DNA of 64,000 bases from Spirosoma arboris. GTDB taxonomy: Bacteria; Bacteroidota; Bacteroidia; Cytophagales; Spirosomataceae. Positions 18,281 to 26,626 of this stretch are shown one piece after another; position 1 is the stretch's first letter; each line of letters begins with the position of its first letter. The stretch covers positions 1-64,000 of the forward strand of contig NZ_WPIN01000002.1 in NCBI RefSeq assembly GCF_009754945.1, written 5' to 3'. Below the pieces are notes generated by a model that had not been told where the DNA came from, did not search any database, and was given only the letters and a program-made list of their open reading frames with translations. A program made the translations under genes and the position numbers.

Positions 18281-19144
18281 TCAGCTCGTTGTATCTGCAA
18301 TTTTGCGGTAGGCCAGTGGCGATAAACCCGTTTGGAGTTTAAACAATCGGTGAAAGTTGGACATGTTCTGAAACCCACTGATCAGGCCAATTTCCTGAAT
18401 CGTTAGTACGCTGTCGATGAGCAGTTTGCGAGCATGACTGATGCGAATTTCATTCAGGTAGTCGATGTATGTTTTGCCTGTGTATTTGCGGAAATAGCGA
18501 CAGAAAGACGTAATGGTCAAATTAGCCAGATCGGCGACCTCACCCAGATTAATAGTACGCTGAAAATTGGCCAGCGTAAATTCAAGGGTACGCAGCATGC
18601 GGTCATTTTCCGTTTCTTTTGCCTGGCTGTAACCCGCCGACGTATTCAATAACCGAATGGTCGTGTGATTCGCCAAGGCGTCCAGCAGTTCTAAAAAATC
18701 ACATACCTGCTTCACCTTTTTTGTACTAACCAACTGCTCCAGACGGTCGGCAAGCGGCTGGCTCGCTAAAAATTGAATACCATGTACCGATTGAGTCAGC
18801 AGGTTCATTACCAGCCGAAACTCAGGAATTTTCTGGATAATCTGCTCGACAAACTGGTCCGAGAAATGAATAACGATCGCTTCGCATTGTAGACCCTGGT
18901 CCTGATAATATTCCGCGTCGCTACGCCAGAAGTGGGGCAAATTGGAGCCTAACAAAATCAGATCGCCTTTCTCAAAATTGTCAATACTAGCGCCCACAAA
19001 GCGCTTACCACTTCCACGAATAATGTAGGTCAGTTCGTATTCCGGGTGAAAGTGAAAAGGTGAGCTAAAGTACGGCACAGTAAATCGTCTGGCCAATACG
19101 GATTTTTCCTCGCGTAGCAACGTCTTTTCGAGCAGGGCTTTCAT
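18281..19144 (-). CDS. AraC-family transcriptional regulator
   Basis: A 287-aa regulator with an N-terminal cupin-like sensing domain (PYFSSPFHFHPEYELTYIIR, then RFVGASIDNFEKGDLILLGS) and a C-terminal pair of helix-turn-helix motifs at about residues 185-285 (TITSFCRYFRKYTGKTYIDY and QEIGLISGFQNMSNFHRLFK). It is divergent from the membrane acyltransferase at 19321 and upstream of the MBL-fold gene, so either could be its target. The sensing domain has the HxHxxYE pattern found in sugar-responsive members. Confidence 0.93.
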   Translation of the reverse strand: MKALLEKTLLREEKSVLARRFTVPYFSSPFHFHPEYELTYIIRGSGKRFVGASIDNFEKGDLILLGSNLPHFWRSDAEYYQDQGLQCEAIVIHFSDQFVEQIIQKIPEFRLVMNLLTQSVHGIQFLASQPLADRLEQLVSTKKVKQVCDFLELLDALANHTTIRLLNTSAGYSQAKETENDRMLRTLEFTLANFQRTINLGEVADLANLTITSFCRYFRKYTGKTYIDYLNEIRISHARKLLIDSVLTIQEIGLISGFQNMSNFHRLFKLQTGLSPLAYRKIADTTS

Positions 19145-19159
19145 AGGAGCAAACGAGTG

Positions 19160-19192
19160 GGCTTTCTTACAGAAAATCTGTTTTCTTAGCCC
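19160..19192. promoter_or_regulatory. Dyad in the AraC/acyltransferase divergent promoter region
   Basis: Nested symmetric sequence: GGGCT ... AGAAAATCTGTTTTCT ... AGCCC. The inner palindrome (19171-19186) and outer GGGCT/AGCCC arms lie 16-48 bp upstream of the AraC start, inside the 176-bp divergent region. The position suits an operator, possibly autoregulatory; this is inference only. Confidence 0.3.
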
Positions 19193-19320
19193 TTATCTGT
19201 AATCTTATTCATATTCAGGATAAAATAACACATTTTTTGGATAATTCACGGGATTCGACTTCAGTCTATATCAAGGAATTTTACAGGGAAGCTGGTTTAG
19301 CGACTTAACCCTAATAGCCT

Positions 19321-20667
19321 ATGATACCCGCTAATTCGATCCCGCAAGTCCATTCAGCAAATGGTCGTGCAGACACACTGGTTCGTCGTAACGAGAACAC
19401 CCGGCTTACGTCACTGGATGTCTTCCGGGGCATGACGGTTATGCTGATGACCATTGTGAATAATCCAGGCGATTGGGCCACCATTTATGCTCTCCTTAAA
19501 CACGCCGAATGGCACGGCTGTACGCCAACTGATTTGGTTTTTCCCTCCTTCCTGTTCATTGTTGGGATTTCTACGGTTTTATCTATGCCAGCCCGAAAAT
19601 TTGACAAGGCTGTTTTAGAAAAAATACTGACCCGCTCATTGCGGATTTTCCTGCTGGGTCTTTTTCAGAATTTCTTTCTGGAAATAACCATTGGATCACT
19701 GGAAGGCGTACCGCTCTTGCTGGTTCGACTGGTTATTACGGCGGTGGTGATGCACTTGCTCCTGGGCGAATATGACCGCAAAAGGCAATTGTACGTAGCC
19801 ATCGGACTATTTCTGCTCATGATGGCGCTGGCTTATGGCGGATTTGAGGCTTATCAGGACGTTCGTCTGCCCGGTGTTCTTCAACGAATTGCCATCGTCT
19901 ATCTACTTATTTCGATCCTGTATTTAACTACATCAACAACCACTCAGGTCGTTGTCGGTCTGGTTTGTCTGCTGGGTTATTGGGCATTGATGGCGCTGGT
20001 TCCAGTACCCGGTATTGGCCCGGCTAATTTCGAAAAGGTAACCAATTTATCGGCCTGGCTGGATAGTGTTTTATTACCGGGGCACGTTTGGACGGTTTCT
20101 AAAACCTGGGACCCCGAAGGTATTTTGAGTACCATACCCGCCATTGGTACAGGCTTGCTGGGCGTTTTCACCGGCCAATTATTGCTCACTCATATCACTA
20201 AACATAAAAAAGCAATTTATCTCCTGGCAGCGGGTGTGGCGGGTGTATTACTCGGGTTGATATGGAACCTGGCCTTCCCGATCAACAAAACCCTCTGGAG
20301 CAGTTCCTATGTGGTGTATGCTGCTGGCATAGCCCTGCTTGTACTGGGGACGCTTTATTTTATCATTGATGAGAAAGGATTCAAAGGTGCCTGGACTAAA
20401 CCGTTTATTGTTTTTGGCGTAAATCCGATGGTCGTCTTTTTTGTTTCCGGCATCATTCCACGAGCACTGATTATGCTGCACGTTGCCCAGCCGGGAAATA
20501 CGGAAACGCCGGAGATTACCTTAAAAGCCTGGCTTTATAACCACCTGTTTCTGCCCTACTTTTCTGAGCCTAAAAATGCTTCCCTGGCCGGAGCCATCAC
20601 CTATCTGCTCATCTGGTTCGCCATCCTGCTCTGGTTCTACCGGCGACGATTAATTATCCGGGTTTAG
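19321..20667 (+). CDS. HGSNAT/NagX-like membrane acyltransferase (DUF5009 type)
   Basis: A 448-aa polytopic inner-membrane protein with about ten hydrophobic helices. The start of the membrane domain, TRLTSLDVFRGMTVMLMTIV followed by NNPGDW and the H-x-E-W-H-G-C-T-P-T-D-L-V-F-P motif with FLFIVG, is characteristic of bacterial homologues of heparan-alpha-glucosaminide N-acetyltransferase. These are thought to transfer an acetyl group from cytosolic acetyl-CoA to an amino sugar across the membrane. It starts a plus-strand run with a YdjC-like deacetylase and is divergent from the AraC regulator. The heparinase-type lyase at 2259 would fit an amino-sugar or glycosaminoglycan theme, but that link is inference. 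Confidence 0.85.
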   Translation: MIPANSIPQVHSANGRADTLVRRNENTRLTSLDVFRGMTVMLMTIVNNPGDWATIYALLKHAEWHGCTPTDLVFPSFLFIVGISTVLSMPARKFDKAVLEKILTRSLRIFLLGLFQNFFLEITIGSLEGVPLLLVRLVITAVVMHLLLGEYDRKRQLYVAIGLFLLMMALAYGGFEAYQDVRLPGVLQRIAIVYLLISILYLTTSTTTQVVVGLVCLLGYWALMALVPVPGIGPANFEKVTNLSAWLDSVLLPGHVWTVSKTWDPEGILSTIPAIGTGLLGVFTGQLLLTHITKHKKAIYLLAAGVAGVLLGLIWNLAFPINKTLWSSSYVVYAAGIALLVLGTLYFIIDEKGFKGAWTKPFIVFGVNPMVVFFVSGIIPRALIMLHVAQPGNTETPEITLKAWLYNHLFLPYFSEPKNASLAGAITYLLIWFAILLWFYRRRLIIRV

Positions 20668-20703
20668 ATTAAATCAGTACGCAGATCTAACCTAAACTAT
20701 ATT

Positions 20704-20787
20704 TTTTGTATGACCCCGATGGGGTCAAATGTCTATAGAAAGGCTCTTTTTACTATAAACATTTGACCCCATCGGGGTCATACAAAA
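20704..20787. repeat. Long palindromic repeat, family C copy 1
   Basis: Inverted repeat with long, almost perfect arms (TTTTGTATGACCCC, the self-palindromic GACCCCGATGGGGTC, then AAATGT) around a short AT-rich centre. A second copy occurs at 22817-22896. It lies in the gap after the acyltransferase gene and could also act as a transcript-end hairpin. Confidence 0.8.
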
Positions 20788-20865
20788 GGTACTAGCATAA
20801 ATTCTGCTTGATTACTTACGCTCCCACTTTCGAACAGAAACCTTCTACGTAGAACCCTTGCCAAC

Positions 20866-21798
20866 ATGAAAACAGTACTTATAGTCTTGTTTTGCCTGAT
20901 CGGCACAGCCTTATTTTCTCAAAATCTGACCATTCAGGAAAAACTGGGCTACCCGAAAAACACGAAGCTGTTAATTATTCATGCCGATGATATTGGGGTC
21001 TCTCATGCTGAAAACGCGGCATCCTTTAAGGCGCTCGAAAGCGGTTTTGTCAACTCAGGCAGCATTATGGTGCCTTGCCCCTGGTTTCCGGAAAGTGCCG
21101 ACTATGCGAAAAACAACCCCACGAAAGATTTAGGCCTTCACCTAACATTGACCAGTGAATGGAAACTCTACAAGTGGGGACCGGTACGGTCAAAAAACGA
21201 GGTAAAGAGCTTGCTGGACAAACAGGATTATTTGTATGAAACAGCGAAAGGATTAGCTCAGAGTGGAACAGCATCGGAGGTGGAAAGTGAGCTGAGAGCA
21301 CAAATCGAACGAGCAAAAGCCTTTGGTATCGACGCGACTCATTTTGATACCCATATGGGTGCGACCCTGCTTAAGCCCGAATTTTTGAGTGCCTATATCA
21401 AGCTAGGTCATGAATACCGCACCCCCGTTTTATTAAACAAAGAGCACCTGAAATTAATAGGCGGGTATGACGATTTGGCCAAATACATCACCGACAAAGA
21501 CGTAGTCGTCGATAATATCTATATGGCATTGCCCAATGATTATAAAGCAGGCATGACTCAGTATTACGAGCAGGTAATCAACAACTTACAGCCGGGTTTA
21601 CACTGCCTCTTAATTCATACCTGTTTTGATAATGATGAGATGAAAGCCGTTACGATGGGTTATTCCATTTACCACGGAACATGGCGTCAGGCTGACTACG
21701 ACTTTTTTACGAGTAAGAAATGCGGTGACCTCCTAAAGAAAAACAACATTCAACTGGTTACCTGGCGAGAAATCCGGGATAAAATTGTCAGAAAGTGA
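20866..21798 (+). CDS. YdjC/ChbG-family carbohydrate deacetylase, exported
   Basis: A 310-aa protein with a Sec signal peptide (MKTVLIVLFCLIGTALFSQ) and a ChbG/YdjC-type TIM-barrel deacetylase domain. Metal-binding residues are recognisable in HADDIG (D41, D42), GLHLTLTSEW and ATHFDTHMGA. Family members remove N-acetyl groups from chitooligosaccharides or related sugars in a metal-dependent way. The signal peptide places it in the periplasm, unlike the cytosolic ChbG of enteric bacteria. It follows the HGSNAT-like acyltransferase, so the pair suggests acetylation and deacetylation of an amino sugar; that pairing is inference. Confidence 0.82.
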   Translation: MKTVLIVLFCLIGTALFSQNLTIQEKLGYPKNTKLLIIHADDIGVSHAENAASFKALESGFVNSGSIMVPCPWFPESADYAKNNPTKDLGLHLTLTSEWKLYKWGPVRSKNEVKSLLDKQDYLYETAKGLAQSGTASEVESELRAQIERAKAFGIDATHFDTHMGATLLKPEFLSAYIKLGHEYRTPVLLNKEHLKLIGGYDDLAKYITDKDVVVDNIYMALPNDYKAGMTQYYEQVINNLQPGLHCLLIHTCFDNDEMKAVTMGYSIYHGTWRQADYDFFTSKKCGDLLKKNNIQLVTWREIRDKIVRK

Positions 21799-21853
21799 GT
21801 CGACACGTTTAATTTTAGCACTGGGGAAGTCAACCTTCCATCCTCACTGCTTT

Positions 21854-22768
21854 ATGGTCCATCAACTCATTGACGCACGTCAGGCCTCCCTCGGAAATGG
21901 GTTTGCCGTCCGGCGTATTTTACCTTACCGGCTTCGGCGTATGCTCGGGCCGTTCATTTTTATGGATCACGCGGGGCCGGTTAGTTTCACGCCCGATCAG
22001 GCATCCAACATGGATGTACTTCCCCACCCACACATTGGCCTATCTACAGTCAGCTATCTGTTCGATGGGCAGGTGACGCACCGCGACAGTCTGGGTGTTC
22101 AACAGATCATAAAACCAGGTGAGGTCAACTGGATGACCGCCGGAAAAGGTATTGCTCACTCCGAGCGATTCGAAGATCCGGCTACGCTGGTGGGAGGCTC
22201 GCTGGAAATGATCCAGACCTGGGTAGCACTACCCGAAGCCAATGAGGAACAAGCGCCAACTTTCGAAAACTACGCATCGGCTGAACTACCCATCTTTACG
22301 GACAAAGGCGTGTGGTTACGACTTATTGCCGGGGATGTTTTTGGCCTTCGAAACGACGTCAAAACGCATTCGCCCCTGTTTTATGCCCACGTTGTTCTGC
22401 AACCCGGCGCTCGGTTCGGCTTACCCCAGGGCTATTCTGAACGGGGTGTTTATGTAGCCAAAGGCAGCATAGAGGTCAGTGGTCAAACGTATGGAATTGG
22501 TCAGCTGTTGATTTTTACACCTGGAAATGACCCGGTGCTGGTGGCTCGTGAAACCTGTACGCTCATGCTGCTTGGGGGCGAGCCTCTCGGCGAACGATTC
22601 ATCTGGTGGAACTTTGTTTCTTCGCGTCCCGAGCGAATCGAGCAGGCTAAAGCAGACTGGCTAGCGGGTCGTATTGCCCTGCCACCCAACGACAATACAG
22701 AGTTCGTTCCCTTGCCCTCCGACAAGTCAAGGCCCGCCGGGACTCCCCCACCCCAGCCATTGTCGTAA
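21854..22768 (+). CDS. Pirin family protein (bicupin)
   Basis: A roughly 304-aa pirin-like bicupin. The N-terminal cupin shows the metal-binding pattern HPHIGLSTVSYLFDGQVTHR and then AGKGIAHSE, matching the His/His/His/Glu ligand set of pirins, some of which act as quercetinases and others as transcription cofactors. The frame is open upstream to a TTG at 21785 that would overlap the deacetylase gene by 14 nt. The ATG at 21854 is preferred because the pirin homology (VHQLIDARQASLGNGFAVRR) starts directly after it. The last residues are proline-rich. Its biochemical role here is unknown. Confidence 0.88.
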   Translation: MVHQLIDARQASLGNGFAVRRILPYRLRRMLGPFIFMDHAGPVSFTPDQASNMDVLPHPHIGLSTVSYLFDGQVTHRDSLGVQQIIKPGEVNWMTAGKGIAHSERFEDPATLVGGSLEMIQTWVALPEANEEQAPTFENYASAELPIFTDKGVWLRLIAGDVFGLRNDVKTHSPLFYAHVVLQPGARFGLPQGYSERGVYVAKGSIEVSGQTYGIGQLLIFTPGNDPVLVARETCTLMLLGGEPLGERFIWWNFVSSRPERIEQAKADWLAGRIALPPNDNTEFVPLPSDKSRPAGTPPPQPLS

Positions 22769-22816
22769 GCGCAACACGTATAAGTAACTCAACAGGATTG
22801 GCTTAAATCAGTAATG

Positions 22817-22896
22817 GTATGACCCCGATGGGGTCAAAAGTTTATAGGAAGACCATTATTACTATAAACATCTGACCCCATCGGGGTCACACAAAA
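22817..22896. repeat. Long palindromic repeat, family C copy 2
   Basis: Copy of the element at 20704-20787 with the same GACCCCGATGGGGTC core, a similar spacer (ctATAaACAT) and a few arm differences. It lies downstream of the pirin gene, so the two copies bracket the deacetylase and pirin genes. Confidence 0.8.
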
Positions 22897-23010
22897 TATG
22901 GTTCAGTCTGCTTCTATATGACCGCTGAGTAGTAGAGCAGTCCCACCACGCACCTTTCCTGTTGGCAATAACATCATGTACAAAAACAAGCGGCCCAGCG
23001 GTCAGTATAA

Positions 23011-24294
23011 ATGGATAAGATAATGGCTAAATCTCGGTGGTACCGACTCCTACCGATTGCGTTTATTACCTACAGTCTGGCTTACTTAGACCGGGCTAAT
23101 TTTGGTTTTGGGGCAGCCAGTGGCATGGCGACCGATTTGCACATCACGCCCTCCATGTCTTCGTTGCTAGGCTCCCTATTCTTTCTGGGCTACTTTTTCT
23201 TTCAGGTTCCAGGAGCGGTTTATGCGGAGAACCGAAGTGCCAAACAATTGATATTCTGGTCGTTGATTCTGTGGGGTGGGCTCGCCATGGCAACGGGCAT
23301 TATCAGCAACGTAAATGCATTGATTGTCATTCGATTTATGCTTGGTGTAGTCGAGAGTGCGGTTATGCCGTCGATGCTACTTTTCTTAAGTCGCTGGTTT
23401 ACCAAAGCCGAACGCTCTCAGGCTAATACGTTTTTGATTCTGGGCAATCCGGCTACCATTCTCTGGATGTCGGTGCTGTCGGGGTATTTAATCCAGGCCG
23501 TCGGCTGGCGGTGGATGTTTATTCTGGAAGGACTTCCGGCTATTGTCTGGGCTTTTTTCTGGTGGCGGCTCGTTGATGATAAACCACAGGATGCCAACTG
23601 GCTGACTGATTCAGAAAAGCAAGCCTTAGCAGAACAGCTACAGCTGGAGCAACAAGGCATTAAACCCGTCAAAAACTACGCAGAAGCGTTTAAATCCAGG
23701 GTGGTCATTCTGCTGAGTTTGCAGTACGCATTATGGAGCATTGGGGTCTATGGTTTTGTGATGTGGCTTCCGTCGATTCTGCACGCTGCGCCAAATATGT
23801 CGATTGTCAAAACTGGCTGGTTATCGTCAGTTCCTTACGTATTGGCGATTATTGGCATGCTGAGTGCTTCCTATTTTTCGGATAAAACCCTAAACAGAAA
23901 AGCCTTTGTCTGGCCTTTTTTATTAATTGGTGCTCTTGCCTTCTACGGTTCCTACTTATTGGGCGCCGATCATTTCTGGCTATCCTTTGCCCTGCTTATC
24001 ATTGCGGGAGGAGCCATGTATGCCCCCTACGGCCCTTTTTTCGCCATTATTCCAGAGATACTTCCCAAAAATGTGGCCGGTGGCGCTATGGCACTCATTA
24101 ACAGTTTAGGGGCTTTAGGGTCATTCATCGGCTCCTATATTGTAGGCTATTTAAACGGCGCGACTCATGGTTTCGGGGCTTCGTATATTTTTATGGCTGG
24201 TTCCTTATTGCTGTCTGCATTGATAACCCTTGTGGCGGTAAAGAAGCCTGACGCCGTAAAAACGCCCGTTCCATCAACAACTACGGTACCGTAA
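23011..24294 (+). CDS. MFS transporter, anion:cation symporter (ACS) family
   Basis: A 427-aa, 12-helix major facilitator. The opening RWYRLLPIAFITYSLAYLDRANFGFGAASG is typical of the ACS family, which includes hexuronate, glucarate and tartrate importers. Other MFS marks include FLGYFFFQVPGA, RFMLGVVESAVMPSMLLFLS and the central cytoplasmic loop with LTDSEKQALAEQL. An internal ATG at 23023 is an alternative start. The gene precedes a LytS-type sensor kinase and lies close to the mannonate dehydratase homologue on the other strand, which fits sugar-acid uptake, but the substrate is not proven. Confidence 0.9.
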   Translation: MDKIMAKSRWYRLLPIAFITYSLAYLDRANFGFGAASGMATDLHITPSMSSLLGSLFFLGYFFFQVPGAVYAENRSAKQLIFWSLILWGGLAMATGIISNVNALIVIRFMLGVVESAVMPSMLLFLSRWFTKAERSQANTFLILGNPATILWMSVLSGYLIQAVGWRWMFILEGLPAIVWAFFWWRLVDDKPQDANWLTDSEKQALAEQLQLEQQGIKPVKNYAEAFKSRVVILLSLQYALWSIGVYGFVMWLPSILHAAPNMSIVKTGWLSSVPYVLAIIGMLSASYFSDKTLNRKAFVWPFLLIGALAFYGSYLLGADHFWLSFALLIIAGGAMYAPYGPFFAIIPEILPKNVAGGAMALINSLGALGSFIGSYIVGYLNGATHGFGASYIFMAGSLLLSALITLVAVKKPDAVKTPVPSTTTVP

Positions 24295-24326
24295 AATTCC
24301 GACAGCGTTATCTGTAAGACAAATTC

Positions 24327-24406
24327 TTTTTGACAGGATTAACAGGATAAAACAGGATTATAGAGCTAATAAAAATCCTGTTTTATCCTGTTAATCCTGT
24401 CAAAAA
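24327..24406. repeat. Long palindromic repeat, family E copy 1
   Basis: Inverted repeat built on short tandem CAGGAT units: left arm TTTTTGACAGGATTAACAGG continuing to AAAACAGGATT, and the complementary right arm ending TGTCAAAAA. Further copies are at 34869-34948 and 55533-55609. It lies in the 128-bp gap between the MFS and kinase genes. Confidence 0.85.
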
Positions 24407-24422
24407 ATACGTTTTCGAAACA

Positions 24423-25466
24423 ATGCAGAGACTGAATGATAAATGGATGCGCATTATCGGTGTCCCGTTACTCGCGTTAACAGGGCAATGGATGATGTAC
24501 GGCTATACCAACATGCCGTATCCGGATGATTGGCGCATTCCGTTTTTTTTCATTCTGGGAAGTGTTCTGGTCTGGGAAGCCAATCGCAGAGGCATTATTT
24601 TTTCACGTCGGCGCTATCCCGAACTGAACCAGACGCTCAAGCGGGTTTTGTACCAGTTGGCCTGGTTTGTTTGCTGTGCCAGCGGTATCCGAATCTCACA
24701 AACGCTTTTCTATGAGTTTATTGGCCTCTGGCCATCGGAAGATACCTTCCTGTTCAAGCCTTATTTTTTCAATACGCTTGTCTCGGTCGTAGGTACGGTT
24801 CAGATTGCGGCCTATTACGAAGGCGTTTACTTGTATCAGCGCTGGCGAGTATCCTATACCGAGGCCCTGGAACTCAAAAAAGTGAATCTGCAAAGCCAGC
24901 TCGATTCATTGAAAACGCAGATCAACCCCCATTTTCTGTTCAATAATCTGAATTCGCTGTCGTCGTTAATTACCTCCGATGCTGAGCAGGCCGAACGCTT
25001 TCTGGACGAACTCTCATCGGTATACCGCTACCTGCTTCAACAGAACAGCCGCGACCTTTGTCCACTCGACGAAGAAATGCAGTTCATTAATGCCTATTTC
25101 CACTTAATTAAAACCCGCTACGGCGACGGCATTTTTCTGGAGAATGACATCGAGAGTAAGTACCTGACTTATCGGATTCCTCCCCTCACGCTTCAGATTT
25201 TATTCGAGAACGCGATCAAGCACAATATCATCCTGGCCGAGCGCCCGCTGACCATCAAATTATACACGCAGAATGGGCATCTGTACGTAGAAAACAACCT
25301 GCAAAAGAAGAAGATAGCCGTTCCGTCGAATCAGATTGGCTTGCAGAACATTATGATGAAATACAAACTGCTCGATCAGTCGTCTGTTATGGTTTACCAC
25401 GATGAGGAGCGCTTTCTGGTCGGCATTCCTCTGTTTGACCCACCTGCCGAAACCCAACCGGCTTAA
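24423..25466 (+). CDS. LytS/YpdA-type membrane sensor histidine kinase
   Basis: A 347-aa sensor kinase with four N-terminal transmembrane helices (about residues 10-135), a short coiled linker and the His_kinase domain of the LytS type. The phosphoacceptor region is LKTQINPHFLFNNLNSLSSL with H170, followed by the ATPase part (LTLQILFENAIKHNI). No LytTR-type response regulator lies next to it, so its partner must be encoded elsewhere. Its last 4 nt overlap the convergent mannonate dehydratase homologue. Confidence 0.9.
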   Translation: MQRLNDKWMRIIGVPLLALTGQWMMYGYTNMPYPDDWRIPFFFILGSVLVWEANRRGIIFSRRRYPELNQTLKRVLYQLAWFVCCASGIRISQTLFYEFIGLWPSEDTFLFKPYFFNTLVSVVGTVQIAAYYEGVYLYQRWRVSYTEALELKKVNLQSQLDSLKTQINPHFLFNNLNSLSSLITSDAEQAERFLDELSSVYRYLLQQNSRDLCPLDEEMQFINAYFHLIKTRYGDGIFLENDIESKYLTYRIPPLTLQILFENAIKHNIILAERPLTIKLYTQNGHLYVENNLQKKKIAVPSNQIGLQNIMMKYKLLDQSSVMVYHDEERFLVGIPLFDPPAETQPA

Positions 25467-26590
25467 GTTTTTCGCTTACTGACAGCTTCCATCAGGCCAC
25501 GCATATAGCCTAAGGCGTATAAGGTTCCGATGGTGCTATAGCCGGGATGTTCATTGCTATCACCAGCCATAGTCGGTACATGGTCCGGGCGAATGGGGCC
25601 TTTGAAACCGATGTCGTAATATGCCTTCATGGCCTGGTACATGTCAATGATTCCCTCATCGTGGAAGGTTTCTTCGAAGGCGAATTTGCCGCCCCGCACG
25701 TTCCGAAAATGGACAAAGTGAATTTTGTTTCGCTTGCCGAAATAGTCAATCAGCTCCGGTATGTTCTGCCCCATCAGGGCAAAATTGCCCTGACACATAG
25801 TGATCCCATTGTTTGGACTTGGATACAGTTCCAGTAACCGTTTGAATGAATCCACCGTATTCATGATGCGAGAAATTCCCCGAATGCTATCCACCTGAGG
25901 ATCATCTGGATGCATGGCCAGTTTGATGCCAGCTTTCTCCGCTTCGGGAACCACGGCCTTCAGAAAATAGTCCAGGTTCTTCCACAAAGTCTCCTTCGAT
26001 ACTTCGCCGTACTGAGTTAAGGGTAAATTTTTGATGGCTTCATAGTCAAAAGCGGTTACCAATGCCCCACCCCGGCCTGGGCGGTCATTTTGCGTTCGGT
26101 ACCAACCTATGACCGGCATCCAGTTGTAGCAAATGGTGTCGATGCCGACTTTGGCCAGATTTTTCATGAACGTAATAAAATTGGCAATTTCCTCATCCCG
26201 ACCGTCTAGCCCCAGTTTGGTTTTTTCACCCAAAGCGGGTGGCCCTTCAATCACGCGAAGTTTGAGCCCAACTTTCTCCCAGGCTTCTTTTACTGCAACT
26301 ACCGCCTGATACTCCCAGGGTTTTACGTCTTTCAGGCCAACCATACCGGGATTTATGCCACCAACTGCCCCAAGCACATCCATCTGTTTCGTCAGGGCAA
26401 TTTTCTGCTCATTCATTCCGTTGAAATAGGCTTCACACAGCTGCATACCAGCATCCCGACTCAAGGCCATCGTCTCTGTCGAAGTATGTTGGTCGGCAGG
26501 AAGGTTTCTACCTGTCGTAGGGAGGCCACCAACCGATAAAGCGGCCAGTGAAGCAGTTGTTCGGATAAAGCCTCTTCGCGAATTTCCCAT
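25463..26590 (-). CDS. Mannonate dehydratase (UxuA) homologue with Tat signal
   Basis: A roughly 375-aa TIM-barrel protein of the mannonate dehydratase family, which converts D-mannonate to 2-keto-3-deoxygluconate. Family segments are clear: NWMPVIGWYRT, KLAMHPDDPQ, GITMCQGNFALMG (putative metal-ligand Cys), and RPDHVPTMAGDSNEHPGYST followed by IGTLYALGYMRGL. The N-terminus is a twin-arginine signal (NSRRGFIRTTASLAALSVGG), unexpected for a normally cytosolic enzyme. The frame begins with GTG at 26608; the ATG at 26590 is preferred because it directly precedes the Tat motif. It lies 36 bp downstream of the AGE-family epimerase gene and is probably co-transcribed with it. Confidence 0.85.
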   Translation of the reverse strand: MGNSRRGFIRTTASLAALSVGGLPTTGRNLPADQHTSTETMALSRDAGMQLCEAYFNGMNEQKIALTKQMDVLGAVGGINPGMVGLKDVKPWEYQAVVAVKEAWEKVGLKLRVIEGPPALGEKTKLGLDGRDEEIANFITFMKNLAKVGIDTICYNWMPVIGWYRTQNDRPGRGGALVTAFDYEAIKNLPLTQYGEVSKETLWKNLDYFLKAVVPEAEKAGIKLAMHPDDPQVDSIRGISRIMNTVDSFKRLLELYPSPNNGITMCQGNFALMGQNIPELIDYFGKRNKIHFVHFRNVRGGKFAFEETFHDEGIIDMYQAMKAYYDIGFKGPIRPDHVPTMAGDSNEHPGYSTIGTLYALGYMRGLMEAVSKRKT

Positions 26591-26626
26591 ATAAATGACG
26601 GTTGACACCCGTTAAAATCGACTCAG

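Noticed and set aside
21785..21853. Upstream extension of the pirin gene
   Set aside because: It would start at TTG and overlap the preceding gene; the pirin homology begins only after the ATG at 21854.
24327..24406. CRISPR-like interpretation of the CAGGAT repeats
   Set aside because: The units are short, without spacers of constant length, arranged as one palindrome per locus, and no cas gene is present.
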